A stretch of 64,000 nt of DNA from Alphaproteobacteria bacterium. Its GTDB lineage: Bacteria > Pseudomonadota > Alphaproteobacteria > UBA6615. Shown piece after piece: positions 34,632 to 43,094 of the stretch (positions are counted from its first letter, which is position 1; every line of letters begins with the position of its first letter). Made by a program: the position numbers and the translations under genes. The notes under the pieces are model-generated. The model was not told the DNA's origin, searched no databases, and was given only the letters and a program-made list of their open reading frames with translations. The stretch spans positions 1 through 64,000 of the forward strand of contig JANQOE010000011.1 of assembly GCA_028279245.1 (NCBI GenBank). Direction: 5' to 3'.

Positions 34632-35051
34632 CTAATCCCAGGTGACGGACTGGTTCTTGGGCGGCAGATGATTGGCGGCGCGGGCCAGCCGCGTCACCTT
34701 GTCGCTTAGTTTGACCGGCGAGAGTGGCTTGGCGATGTAGTCGGTCACGCCGGATTGCTTGGCAGCGACGACTGAATCCCTGTCGGCGCGACCGGTGACC
34801 ATTATGAAGGGCAGATCGGGGTCGGTCTCTCGTACCTGCTTCAGGAGTTCGTAGCCCGACATGTTCGGCATCTCCCAGTCGCAGATGACTATGTCCAGGT
34901 TCCGTTCTCTGATGACCTGAAGAGCCGATGTCCCGTCATGGGTGGCGATTATCCATTTTACCCCCAACTCGGACAGCACCATCTTTAACAGGTCGCGCGA
35001 CGGCTTTTGGTCGTCGACGACCAAAACTGACATCTTTTCCAATGCGGTCAT
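34632..35051 (-). CDS. Single-domain (CheY-like) response regulator
   Basis: A 139-residue receiver domain with no output domain. The acidic pair is D13-D14 (VVVDDQKPSR region), the phospho-acceptor is D58 (VICDWEMPNMSG), Thr is at 86 (MVTGRAD) and Lys at 108 (IAKPLSP). A short charged tail ends in SVTWD. ATG 35051 overlaps the histidine-kinase stop in ATGA, so it should be the partner or phosphate sink of that kinase. Confidence 0.93.
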   Translation of the reverse strand: MTALEKMSVLVVDDQKPSRDLLKMVLSELGVKWIIATHDGTSALQVIRERNLDIVICDWEMPNMSGYELLKQVRETDPDLPFIMVTGRADRDSVVAAKQSGVTDYIAKPLSPVKLSDKVTRLARAANHLPPKNQSVTWD

Positions 35052-36889
35052 GCTGATGTCCCGCTGTAACGCTTAAGGGCACTAGCCGCAGCGGTGAAGG
35101 CCTCCGACACCTCAGGCAGCTTTTCGAGGGCTTGCGCGCTTTGGCCGTCGATACAGGCCTGCTCGATGTCGGCGGCAAGTTTCTGGACCCGCGCCATCCC
35201 GATGTTTCCGCCGGCACCCTTCAGATCGTGGGCGATGGCGCGTAGCTCATCGACTGCACCATCCATCGCTGCTTGCTCCAGCCGCTCCGTGTAGTCCTTC
35301 GCCCCGGCAAGTTGGGTGTCTATGAGCTGACTGAACTTGTCGGCGGAGAGGAAGGATTGCCATTTCGCAATCACGTCCTGGTCGAGAATTGGCAACTCGT
35401 TGGCAATTGAGGCCGATTGGTCCTGATGGGTTCCGGTCCGGTTGATCGGATCAGATCCCTTGGAGAGGTTGCGGTCGATGGCCGCCATGAGTTCCCCGAT
35501 GTCGATTGGTTTCGGCACGTAGTCGTTCATGCCAGCGCCAAGATACATTTCGCGGTCGCCATCCATAACGTTGGCAGTGACCGCGACAATAGGTGTTTCT
35601 CCCGCCGCGCCGGGCATCTGGCGTATGTGTTTTGTGGCCTCAATACCGTCCATCTGCGGCATCTGGATGTCCATCAGGATGAGATTGTAGGCGGTCGTTT
35701 CCAGTGCTTCGATGGCCTCTATCCCATTGTGCGCAATGTCATATGCATAGCCCGCCTTCTCGAGAACGGCGGTTGCGAGCATCCGATTGGTCTGGTTGTC
35801 TTCAACTAGCAGGATCTTCAGGTCTTCTGGTGAAGCTGGTCTGGTGCCGGCCGATTCCGGTATCGCAGGGACAACTGTCTGGCCCCTGTCGCAGACAATC
35901 GTGAACCAGAATGTGCTGCCGGCATTCGGTTCGCTGTCGACGCCGATCTGCCCGCCCATCATCTCGGTGAGTTGCCGGCAGATCGACAGGCCGAGGCCGG
36001 TGCCGCCATACATCCGGGATGTGGAGCCGTCGGCTTGGGTAAATGGTTCAAACATACGGGGAATGCGCTCAGCAGCGATGCCTATGCCGGTGTCGGCTAT
36101 GGTGCAGCGCAGTTCGATCTTGTCGTCTGCCAACTCGCGATGCGTCATCCCTACCGTGACGCCGCCGTTGTTGGTGAATTTGACAGCGTTGCCGACCAGG
36201 TTCGTCAGGATCTGGCGGAAACGGAGTTGGTCAGATTTTATCCAGGCTGGAACGTTGGATGCGGGATCCCATCGCAGCTCGATGCCCTTGGCGCGGGCTT
36301 CACCGCAAAGGATTGAAATGACGGCGTCGGCGGTGGCATGGGGGCTGAAATCCGTGACGTCCAGCTTCAGTCGGCCGGCGTCCATTTTGGATATGTCCAG
36401 GATATCATTGATGATCCCGATCAGCGCGTCGGCCGACTCGCGGGCCGACCGCACCAACTTCTCCTGGTCCGGCGCCAGTTTCGTCTCGCCCAGCAGGTTG
36501 ATCATGCCCAGCACCCCGTTCATCGGGGTGCGGATCTCGTGGCTCATGTTGGCGAGGAACATCGTTTTGGCTTCGTTGGCCCGGTTGGCCTCTATCGCCG
36601 CGTCTTCGGCACGCCGGCGCTGCCGGATCGTCTCTTTGACCTGACGGCTGAAATCCAGCCAGCGGGCTATGGCGAACCAGGCGAGGCCAAAGGCGCAGAT
36701 GGCTAGCCCGAAGGGTATCTCGTCGATTTCATACTGTTCGTAGACGTCCGCAAACTCCTCGAACCTTTCGGCCAGATCTACGGCGCCGGCGAAGGCCAGC
36801 ATACTGCCGGTGAGCACGATCGTGACAATCAGGTCCCGGAGGGCGCGCTTTTGGTTGTTCGGCGGGTTAGTCGAATCGATTGGGGACAT
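35048..36889 (-). CDS. Hybrid histidine kinase with REC and Hpt domains
   Basis: A 613-residue sensor kinase starting at ATG 36889 (MSPIDSTNPP). Two TM helices (about 20-37 and 60-80) bracket a very short periplasmic loop of about 20 acidic residues, so extracellular sensing is limited. HisKA has H117 (NMSHEIRTPMNG). HATPase_c has NLVGNAVKFTN, DTGIGI and GGTGLGL. A REC domain (LILMDIQMPQMDG, TANVM, PKP) follows, then a C-terminal Hpt domain (IAHDLKGAGGNIG). It forms an ArcB/BarA-like phosphorelay with the single-domain regulator that follows. Signal unknown. Confidence 0.93.
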   Translation of the reverse strand: MSPIDSTNPPNNQKRALRDLIVTIVLTGSMLAFAGAVDLAERFEEFADVYEQYEIDEIPFGLAICAFGLAWFAIARWLDFSRQVKETIRQRRRAEDAAIEANRANEAKTMFLANMSHEIRTPMNGVLGMINLLGETKLAPDQEKLVRSARESADALIGIINDILDISKMDAGRLKLDVTDFSPHATADAVISILCGEARAKGIELRWDPASNVPAWIKSDQLRFRQILTNLVGNAVKFTNNGGVTVGMTHRELADDKIELRCTIADTGIGIAAERIPRMFEPFTQADGSTSRMYGGTGLGLSICRQLTEMMGGQIGVDSEPNAGSTFWFTIVCDRGQTVVPAIPESAGTRPASPEDLKILLVEDNQTNRMLATAVLEKAGYAYDIAHNGIEAIEALETTAYNLILMDIQMPQMDGIEATKHIRQMPGAAGETPIVAVTANVMDGDREMYLGAGMNDYVPKPIDIGELMAAIDRNLSKGSDPINRTGTHQDQSASIANELPILDQDVIAKWQSFLSADKFSQLIDTQLAGAKDYTERLEQAAMDGAVDELRAIAHDLKGAGGNIGMARVQKLAADIEQACIDGQSAQALEKLPEVSEAFTAAASALKRYSGTSA

Positions 36890-36997
36890 GAACCACTTTG
36901 AAGAAGAGCCTGGCTTGGCCCGCATTCTTCAAAAAAGCGCCTAACTACAAGTAAACCGCCGCGGCCCATACTATTGGTCAGGCCTAATGGCTATGAT

Positions 36998-37588
36998 TTA
37001 TTGCTGGCCGCTTTCGTCCAGTGGCTTTGGCGGTATGGCCAGCGGATCGGGCTCCAGATCCGGATTCTGCCAGTCTTGACCGCCACCGCCTGCAGCGGGG
37101 CGGAGTTCGCTGGGCAGCTCGACCACCCGGGTGTAGTCGGCGCCGTATTGCAGCAACACCCGGGAATCCGCAGGTAGCGGCTCTTCCTCGTTGTCTCGGT
37201 TCTGCACGACGGTGACGATTTGGCCGTCGTCGGTCCGAATGACGTATTCGATGCCCTCCCGGCTGCGAATGGAGTCTTCGGCCAGGTAGCCGGCGCCGGC
37301 GCCGATCAATCCGCCGATCACTGCGGCGAGCACGCTTCCATTGCCGCTGCCAACCGTGAGGCCGCCCACCGAGGCGCCCGCGACCCCGCCGGCAACGGCA
37401 CCAGCGCCAGAGTTCTCATCGCCGCCGCTCACATCGACAATCCTTGACGTGACAACGGTTCCGCCGGAGGTGTCGATGACGCGGCCGACGTCCTGCACAT
37501 TGTAGGTGTTGGTGTTCGGCGTGGAACAGCCGGCGACGGCAAGGGCGGCTGCGACGGCTATGGCGATTGTCCGGGTCTTGGCACGCAT
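36998..37588 (-). CDS. Glycine-zipper outer-membrane lipoprotein (SlyB-like)
   Basis: A 196-residue lipoprotein. ATG 37588 follows AGGTGAG. The signal peptide ends in the lipobox LAVAGC, with Cys near residue 21. A glycine-zipper region (AGAVAGGVAGASVGGLTVG and VIGGLIGAGAGYLAED) matches the 17-kDa antigen/SlyB family. The C-terminal half carries a DDGQIVTVVQ element typical of SlyB relatives, then a Pro-rich tail. It probably sits in the outer membrane as a structural or stress-related protein. Confidence 0.87.
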   Translation of the reverse strand: MRAKTRTIAIAVAAALAVAGCSTPNTNTYNVQDVGRVIDTSGGTVVTSRIVDVSGGDENSGAGAVAGGVAGASVGGLTVGSGNGSVLAAVIGGLIGAGAGYLAEDSIRSREGIEYVIRTDDGQIVTVVQNRDNEEEPLPADSRVLLQYGADYTRVVELPSELRPAAGGGGQDWQNPDLEPDPLAIPPKPLDESGQQ

Positions 37589-37686
37589 GAGCTCACCTGC
37601 TTGCTGAGACTGCTTGTTGCCCTCCCTAAACATACCACAGACCGGGTCCGTGACTTGGGGGAAAAGTTGGCCAAGTCGGGCCATTG

Positions 37687-38157
37687 CTAATAGGGCATCC
37701 GGGCCGGGTGGGCATACCATTCCTGAAAGGCCTGTTTGGCTTCGGAAGGGAGTATCTGCCCCATTTTTAGGGAGCGGTCATCCATTGGCTGCGCTAGCTC
37801 ACGGTAGAGAAAATCGTCGTCGAAGCCGATGTCGGCGGCATCGCTGCGGGTGTTGCCGAACCAGACCTTGCCGATCCGCGCCCAATAGATGGCGGCCAGG
37901 CACATCGGGCAGGGCTCGCAGCTTGTGTAGATCTCGCACCCATCCAACTTGAACGAGCCCAGGGTCTTCGCAGCGGCGCGAATTGCCACCATCTCGGCAT
38001 GTGCGGTCGGGTCGTTGGCCGCGGTGACCTGGTTGGTGCCTTCGCCGATAATCCGGCCGTCTTTGACAATCACCGCGCCGAACGGGCCGCCATCGGGGGT
38101 CCCGATGTTCTCGCGGCTCAACTCGATCGCGCGGCGCATGAAATCCTCGGCGCCCAT
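37687..38157 (-). CDS. Nucleoside/guanine deaminase (CDA fold)
   Basis: A 156-residue zinc deaminase. Zinc-binding and catalytic residues are in PTAHAEMVAIRAAA and SCEPCPMCLAAIYWARI. The C-terminal GFDDDFLYRELAQP is typical of GuaD-type guanine deaminases rather than tRNA adenosine deaminases (TadA). It converts guanine to xanthine, if that assignment holds. AAGGAG precedes ATG 38157. It lies 16 bases after the SAM-hydrolase gene and closes a three-gene operon with the cyclase. Confidence 0.87.
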   Translation of the reverse strand: MGAEDFMRRAIELSRENIGTPDGGPFGAVIVKDGRIIGEGTNQVTAANDPTAHAEMVAIRAAAKTLGSFKLDGCEIYTSCEPCPMCLAAIYWARIGKVWFGNTRSDAADIGFDDDFLYRELAQPMDDRSLKMGQILPSEAKQAFQEWYAHPARMPY

Positions 38158-38173
38158 GTTGGTTCTCCTTTAT

Positions 38174-38905
38174 TTATTCGGAGGTTAGCCAGTGGATTGC
38201 CTCGCCGACAGCCAGGGGAAGCCGTTCGGCGCGGCCCAGGTTTACGGCGATTTCCGCAAGCCCGTTGGCGTTTTCATACCAGAAAGGCTGCCCTGGTGCT
38301 TGGTCAGAGAAGGTGCGGGCGCGAGGGCAGCAGTGCGCCGCTACTTCCAGCACGCTGCCGTCCGGGACGGTCTCGACCCGGCGACCCGTCATCGCGTTGC
38401 CGAAATGGTCGATGTAGATGATCTGGTCGAGCTCATCCGGCCAGTCGGTTCGGCGAATTGTCTCCAGGGCGATTTCGCGGCCTGGGGGTGCGGTACCGGT
38501 GGCTAGCATGGCCGCCACCGGTGCGAACAGGTCGCGCCCATGGAAGCTGTTGCTGAGCTTCTCCGGCCGGTAGGTGATTTCCCAGGCTTGTGCGCCCGAT
38601 TGGCGCCGGATGATGAGCTCGAACAAGCCATTGTCCGGTCCGACAAACCAGGAGCCGCCGGCTTGGACAATCAGTGGCCGGCGGTCGCCGCCGACGCCCG
38701 GGTCGACAACGGCCAGGAAGGTCGAGCCGGCTGGAAACTCTGAGATGAGTGCCGGCAATAGGTATGCGGCGGCCATCGGGTCGTGCGGCGGGGCCTCGTG
38801 GAATAGGTCGATGATCGGTTCCTGGGGCGCTTTTGCAGCGAGTACCGCATGCATCTGGCCGACATAGGGGCCAGCGATGCCGAAGTCGGTGAAAAGGACG
38901 ATCAT
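38174..38905 (-). CDS. SAM hydroxide adenosyltransferase family protein (DUF62)
   Basis: A 243-residue protein of the SAM-dependent fluorinase/chlorinase/hydrolase superfamily. Landmarks are IVLFTDFG at the N-terminus, VVDPGVGGDRR, GPDNGLFELI, and SNSFHGRDLFAPVAA, followed by a C-terminal beta-barrel (YIDHFGNAMTG). Most bacterial members hydrolyse S-adenosylmethionine to adenosine and methionine with water as nucleophile. Its ATG overlaps the cyclase stop (ATGA), implying translational coupling. Confidence 0.9.
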   Translation of the reverse strand: MIVLFTDFGIAGPYVGQMHAVLAAKAPQEPIIDLFHEAPPHDPMAAAYLLPALISEFPAGSTFLAVVDPGVGGDRRPLIVQAGGSWFVGPDNGLFELIIRRQSGAQAWEITYRPEKLSNSFHGRDLFAPVAAMLATGTAPPGREIALETIRRTDWPDELDQIIYIDHFGNAMTGRRVETVPDGSVLEVAAHCCPRARTFSDQAPGQPFWYENANGLAEIAVNLGRAERLPLAVGEAIHWLTSE

Positions 38906-40695
38906 CCGACGGGTTCGTGTGCCGTTGCGGATCGCCGATTCGAGGCTAGTCGGGTCGGCTCAGGCAGGTTCCGGGCGTTCTTGACGATTCTGACAGTCAG
39001 GGGCTCGGTGCGCCCGCGCACCGGGCGCTCTTCTGCGGGCCATCCCGACAAGTCGATGCCGGCCAGATCGACGACGCGCTGAGACATGACCAATTGGGAC
39101 TCAAACTCCTTGGTCATGGCTTCGAGGCGGCTGGCGGTATTCACCGTGTCGCCGATCGCCGTGACGGATGTGCTGGCGCCGTAGCCCATCTCGCCGACGA
39201 TTGCCGGACCGGCGTGGATGCCGATGCCGATGCGGAGTTCCTGCGGCAGATCGGCGGCGAGCAGCCGGTTGAGATCCTCAAGTTGTTCGGACATGGCGCG
39301 GGCGGCGCGAACCGCGTCGGCGCAGCCGCGGCGGGCGCTGGTTTCCACACCGAAAAGAGCCATGATCCCATCGCCGATGAATTTGTCGACACGGCCGCCG
39401 GCGCCGTGGATCGCCTCGCCCATCGACCTGAAGTATCGGTTCAAGATGAAGACGACGTCGTAGGGAAGCTTGCTTTCGGAGATGGTGGTGAAGCCGCGGA
39501 TGTCAGCAAACAGAATGGCGATCTCCTGCTCGCGGCCCTGGTGTGCTTCGGACTTCCGGAAGCCTTGCTGGGGGCCGACATTCGGCGGCAGCAGCGGGGT
39601 AACCGAGATGTCGTGGGATGGTCGGAGTTGGCAGGCGAGGCGCACATCCGGGGCGGCGCGAATGCGTTCCAACACCTTCTGTTCGGCGGGGCTGGGCTCG
39701 TCAACATGCTCGCCACCGGTGTTGATGCGGATGCGGCAGGTGGAACAGCGGCCGCGGCCGCCGCACACGGACGCGTGCGGGATGCCATTGATGCGGCTGG
39801 TTTCCAGAATGGTCGGTCCGCGGACGATCTGGACGCGGCGTCCGTTCGGATAAGTGACGCGGACGAGGCCGCGGCGGCGTTCGGCCAGTTGGCGGAGTAG
39901 TCGGGCGATGACCGTCAGGACCAGGAGCCCAAAGTACACCTGCAGCACCCGGTCTTCGGCGGCAAAAACGGCGGTGCCGACCATTTCGGGATCGGCGATG
40001 TTTGCCGCGGCGAGCAGCGACTCCGACCAGCCTTCTTCCGCCGCCAACTGGTCGACCCGGCGTCCGCCCGCGACATAACCCAGCATCGAGACCACCGGCA
40101 GCAGCAGAGCTGTCCCGTATAGGTAAGGGATCGCCCGCGCGTACCAGGGTTTCAGATGGAGCCAGAAGTACAGGCCAACACAGGTGTGGATCCAAATGAC
40201 GGTCGAGGCCAGGACTTGGCGGAAACCGTCGCCTTGGACCCAAAGCTGCCAGAGCACGAACGTATAGGTGTCCTCGACACCAAACATCTGATGGGCGCCG
40301 CGGGTGCCGATGATGTGGATGACGATGAGGGGCGGCGTTGCCAGGCCCAGCAATAGCTGAATGGCTTCGGCCGGGGACATGCGCAGGCTGCGCCGGCTGT
40401 AGACCGCCCACATGGCCAGCAGGACGTGGGCGATCATCGAGAACATGAGAATGACGGTTCCTGGGGCGCTTCGCCAGACCGCAAGGAACCAGAGCCGGCC
40501 AGTCTCCATGGCGTGGAGGGAGATGAGCCCGACGGCGTGGTTAACGAAGTGGGATGCGACGAATACTGTGAGAACCAGGCCGGTCCCTAGGCGGAGCGAG
40601 CGCAGGGTGACCGGGTTGCGGCGGACGTAGCGGCGGAGCCGCCTGGTCGGCCGGCGGGAGGCTTTGGCGCGGCTAGCGGTGGCCACGGCCGGCAA
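38902..40695 (-). CDS. Adenylate cyclase with heme-b-like membrane domain and 2Fe-2S ferredoxin domain
   Basis: A 597-residue three-part protein. Residues about 35-270 hold about six TM helices with many in-membrane His (H49, H53, H90, H127, H170, H180), resembling SdhC/D- or FrdC-type cytochrome b anchors. Residues about 277-370 are a 2Fe-2S ferredoxin domain with Cys at 311, 317, 320 and 355 (CGGRGRCSTC and LACQL). Residues about 388-565 are a class III cyclase domain with metal Asp at 398 (FADIRGFT) and 442 (KFIGDG), Lys 438 for adenine recognition, and NTASRLE in the catalytic loop. It likely makes cAMP in response to redox state. It heads an operon with DUF62 and a deaminase. Confidence 0.9.
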   Translation of the reverse strand: MPAVATASRAKASRRPTRRLRRYVRRNPVTLRSLRLGTGLVLTVFVASHFVNHAVGLISLHAMETGRLWFLAVWRSAPGTVILMFSMIAHVLLAMWAVYSRRSLRMSPAEAIQLLLGLATPPLIVIHIIGTRGAHQMFGVEDTYTFVLWQLWVQGDGFRQVLASTVIWIHTCVGLYFWLHLKPWYARAIPYLYGTALLLPVVSMLGYVAGGRRVDQLAAEEGWSESLLAAANIADPEMVGTAVFAAEDRVLQVYFGLLVLTVIARLLRQLAERRRGLVRVTYPNGRRVQIVRGPTILETSRINGIPHASVCGGRGRCSTCRIRINTGGEHVDEPSPAEQKVLERIRAAPDVRLACQLRPSHDISVTPLLPPNVGPQQGFRKSEAHQGREQEIAILFADIRGFTTISESKLPYDVVFILNRYFRSMGEAIHGAGGRVDKFIGDGIMALFGVETSARRGCADAVRAARAMSEQLEDLNRLLAADLPQELRIGIGIHAGPAIVGEMGYGASTSVTAIGDTVNTASRLEAMTKEFESQLVMSQRVVDLAGIDLSGWPAEERPVRGRTEPLTVRIVKNARNLPEPTRLASNRRSATAHEPVG

Positions 40696-40776
40696 GCGCC
40701 CGAGACTGGATCAATGCTTCGAAAATGCCTGCTACCTTGTTGCTAAATGCCTGATTATACACGTTGATTTGGGCAT

Positions 40777-40799
40777 GGGGCGGGCGGATAATCGCCCCC
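40777..40799 (+). promoter_or_regulatory. Hairpin abutting the FlgC-like start codon
   Basis: GGGGCG (40777-40782) pairs with CGCCCC (40794-40799); the next base begins ATG 40800. The loop holds the only weak ribosome-binding candidate. The stem could lower translation of the downstream gene. Confidence 0.35.
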
Positions 40800-41192
40800 A
40801 TGACTGGGGCTTTCACCACGGCAATCAGCGGTATGCGGGCAGCGTCCGTACGCGTCTCTGTTGCCGGCGAAAACATCGCGAACCTGCAGTCCTCCGGGGC
40901 AATCGATCAGGCGACCCAGTCCTATTCCGGCTACAAGCCCAAGCAGGTCCAGCAGTCGTCCGGACTCGGCGGTCCTCAGACGACAGTAACAACGAAGTCG
41001 CCGGGTTTCATCCCGGTCTACAATCCGGATCATCCTGACGCCAACGCGAGCGGGCTGATCGGTCAGCCCGATGTCGATCTGGCGCAGAATATCGTCGACA
41101 TGAAGATCGCTCAGAATGCCTACGAGGCGAACGCCAAGGTCCTGCGCACCGCGTTCGAGATGAGCGGCGCGCTTATCAAGGCTATCGCCTAG
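40800..41192 (+). CDS. FlgC-like flagellar rod-family protein (orphan)
   Basis: A 130-residue protein resembling the flagellar proximal-rod protein FlgC. The N-terminal rod helix is ALSGMRAAS-like (FTTAISGMRAASVRVSVAG) followed by ENIANLQSSG, matching the N-x-A-N motif of rod and hook proteins. YSGYKPKQVQQ, IPVYNPDHPDA and a C-terminal VDLAQNIVDMKIAQNAYEAN helix match FlgC order. No other flagellar gene lies in the window, so it may be a paralogue used elsewhere. A TTG at 40764 in frame is less likely. It is divergent from the cyclase gene. Confidence 0.72.
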   Translation: MTGAFTTAISGMRAASVRVSVAGENIANLQSSGAIDQATQSYSGYKPKQVQQSSGLGGPQTTVTTKSPGFIPVYNPDHPDANASGLIGQPDVDLAQNIVDMKIAQNAYEANAKVLRTAFEMSGALIKAIA

Positions 41193-41439
41193 GCCGGTTA
41201 AGCGCCGCGGCTTTGGGGGCGTTCGTAGATTGGCATGGCACGCGGCAGCGCGGGTCATAGCCGGCTCTCGCCATGAGGTCGACACCGATCTCATCAGCCT
41301 CGGATTCCTGGTTGCGGGTGAACGGCAGGACGATGCCCAGACTGATGATGAACTGTTGGCGCGCGGTTATCGGCGCTGTTTCACAGCCGGCTGCGACCAG
41401 CGTCACCGTTATCGCCAGCAGGCGTGTCCTCCCGACCAA
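41182..41439 (-). pseudogene. Remnant of M48-family metallopeptidase lipoprotein
   Basis: The 85-codon frame opens with a lipoprotein signal (LLAITVTLVAAGC, ETAPITARQQF) and then jumps to LGIVLPFTRNQESEADEIG and MARAGYDP, the segment just after the active site in LoiP/BepA-type M48 peptidases. The HExxH zinc motif and the central region are absent, and the normal length is about 250 residues. It appears to be an in-frame internal deletion and is probably inactive. It lies 20 bases downstream of the MobA-fusion gene. Confidence 0.7.
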
Positions 41440-41459
41440 CCATCATGAGCCTCGCGCCC

Positions 41460-43094
41460 TCACGCTGTTTCACGCGTCCTAATCGACGCCAATGCGGCGG
41501 GAGAGTCCACATCAACGAGGGTGTTTGCACTCTCCATCGGCACTTCGGCGACGACCTCGGCATTCTCACCAATCAAATGGCGGGCGCCGACATCGCCGGT
41601 GACGGTCGTCATGCCGACAAAGAAGCGCCGCGCCCATAAGACGGGATTGCCGCGCTTTCCCTTCCATGTCGGGACACAGATGGCGCGGCCTTCTTGTAGA
41701 TTGAAGGCCGCGATCAGTTTGTCCAGCTCCGGTGCCGAGACCAGTGGCATGTCGCCGAGCACGATAAGCGCGCCGTCGCATTCCTCCGGGACTGCGTTGA
41801 GGCCGGCGTTTAGTGAGGCGCTTAGGCCCCGTTCGTAGTCGGGACTGTCGGCGAAGGTGACGTCCCGCCCGGCGAGGGTTGTTCGGACGCGGTTTGCTTC
41901 GTGGCCGGTTACGACCACGACCGGTTCGGCGCGGGAGTTCAGTACGGCGTCGACCGTGCGCTGGACCATCGGTTGACCATCGATCTCGGCCAACAGTTTG
42001 TTCGCGCTGCCCATGCGGCGGGATTGTCCCGCGGCGAGCACGACGGCGGCGATCCGCGGTAGGGTCGGGGCGCTGGGTGCGGGGGACACGGCATCGGCGC
42101 GTGGAAGCGGACGGCTCGGTATGTCCGTCAACAGGCCACCCGCGCCCATGCGCGTGATCTGCTCTCGGTCGACGGGTTGGTCAGCCAGCAGGCGCGCCAG
42201 GATCCAATCGAACCCATTCAGTTTCGGCGATCGGGCGCAGCCGGGGAGCCCGAGGACCGGGAAACCATCAAGCTGGCCGAGGAGGATCAAGTTGCCGGGG
42301 TCGACTGGCATGCCGAAATGGATGACATGGCCGCCGGCCTGCTCGATAGCCGCCGGAATGACATCGCGACGGTCGATGATTGCCGACGCACCGTTGATGA
42401 GGAGCAGTTCGGCGCCCTGGTCCCGTTGTCGGCGGATGGCATTGGCCAGGGCGTCCGTCGTGTGTTGACACCGATCTTGCATCGTCAGTTCGTTGCCGAG
42501 GGCGGTGAGGCGGTTGCGGGTCACCTTGGTGGTCTTGTCGAGCACCGATTCTTTCGTGGCGGAGAGGCGGGTCTGGATCAGTCCGACCGGCCGGGCGCGA
42601 AACGGGGCGAGGCGCACCGTCGGGCCATCTTGTTTGGCCCTCTGTTCGCCGGTCTCAACAGCCTGTTCCGGTACGGCGAAGGGGATGATCTTCACGGTGC
42701 CGACCATTTGCCGCGGCCGGACAACCGCGTACGGCGGCACAGCGGCGAAGGTTATGCCTTCATCGATCAGGTTGAGGGCGTCGATGGTCGCCGGATCGTA
42801 GATCACGGTTCCGGCGACTTCCGCGATCAGGTTGCATCTTCCGGTGAACGCCGCCGTGACGGACAGGCCGTCGCCACAAACCGCTTCGGCGATACGGCCG
42901 GCGGCCAGATCCTCTGGGACATCGCCTGGTTCGAGCCGGGCCGCGACTACCGTCTCAATGCCGGCTTGCGCCAACTCGGCGACGTCTTCCGCGGTTAGGG
43001 TGCGGCCCTTCTTAAAGGTGCTGGTGTCGGCCCGTTGGCTGTGGGCGAGGATTGCTCCAGCGGCTTCCCCAACGGGAACCGGGCCGAACTTCAC
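41460..43094 (-). CDS. MoeA/CinA-like molybdopterin-binding domain fused to MobA-like nucleotidyltransferase
   Basis: A 544-residue fusion starting at GTG 43094 in a GTGA overlap with the XdhC gene. Residues about 1-330 resemble a molybdopterin-binding (MoeA/MogA/CinA-type) protein, with LLLINGASAIIDRRDVIP and LGLPGCARSPKLNGFDWIL. After a Pro-rich linker, residues about 345-540 are a nucleotidyltransferase: AAVVLAAGQSRRMGSANKLL, VVVVTGHEA, LIVLGDMPLVS. Its position with cox genes fits a MocA/MobA-type step making the cytosine dinucleotide form of the molybdenum cofactor for CoxL. That specificity is inference. Confidence 0.87.
   Translation of the reverse strand: MKFGPVPVGEAAGAILAHSQRADTSTFKKGRTLTAEDVAELAQAGIETVVAARLEPGDVPEDLAAGRIAEAVCGDGLSVTAAFTGRCNLIAEVAGTVIYDPATIDALNLIDEGITFAAVPPYAVVRPRQMVGTVKIIPFAVPEQAVETGEQRAKQDGPTVRLAPFRARPVGLIQTRLSATKESVLDKTTKVTRNRLTALGNELTMQDRCQHTTDALANAIRRQRDQGAELLLINGASAIIDRRDVIPAAIEQAGGHVIHFGMPVDPGNLILLGQLDGFPVLGLPGCARSPKLNGFDWILARLLADQPVDREQITRMGAGGLLTDIPSRPLPRADAVSPAPSAPTLPRIAAVVLAAGQSRRMGSANKLLAEIDGQPMVQRTVDAVLNSRAEPVVVVTGHEANRVRTTLAGRDVTFADSPDYERGLSASLNAGLNAVPEECDGALIVLGDMPLVSAPELDKLIAAFNLQEGRAICVPTWKGKRGNPVLWARRFFVGMTTVTGDVGARHLIGENAEVVAEVPMESANTLVDVDSPAALASIRTRETA

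Noticed and set aside
39094-39900. Plus-strand open frame of 268 codons
   Set aside because: Antisense to the cyclase and ferredoxin domains; no motif.
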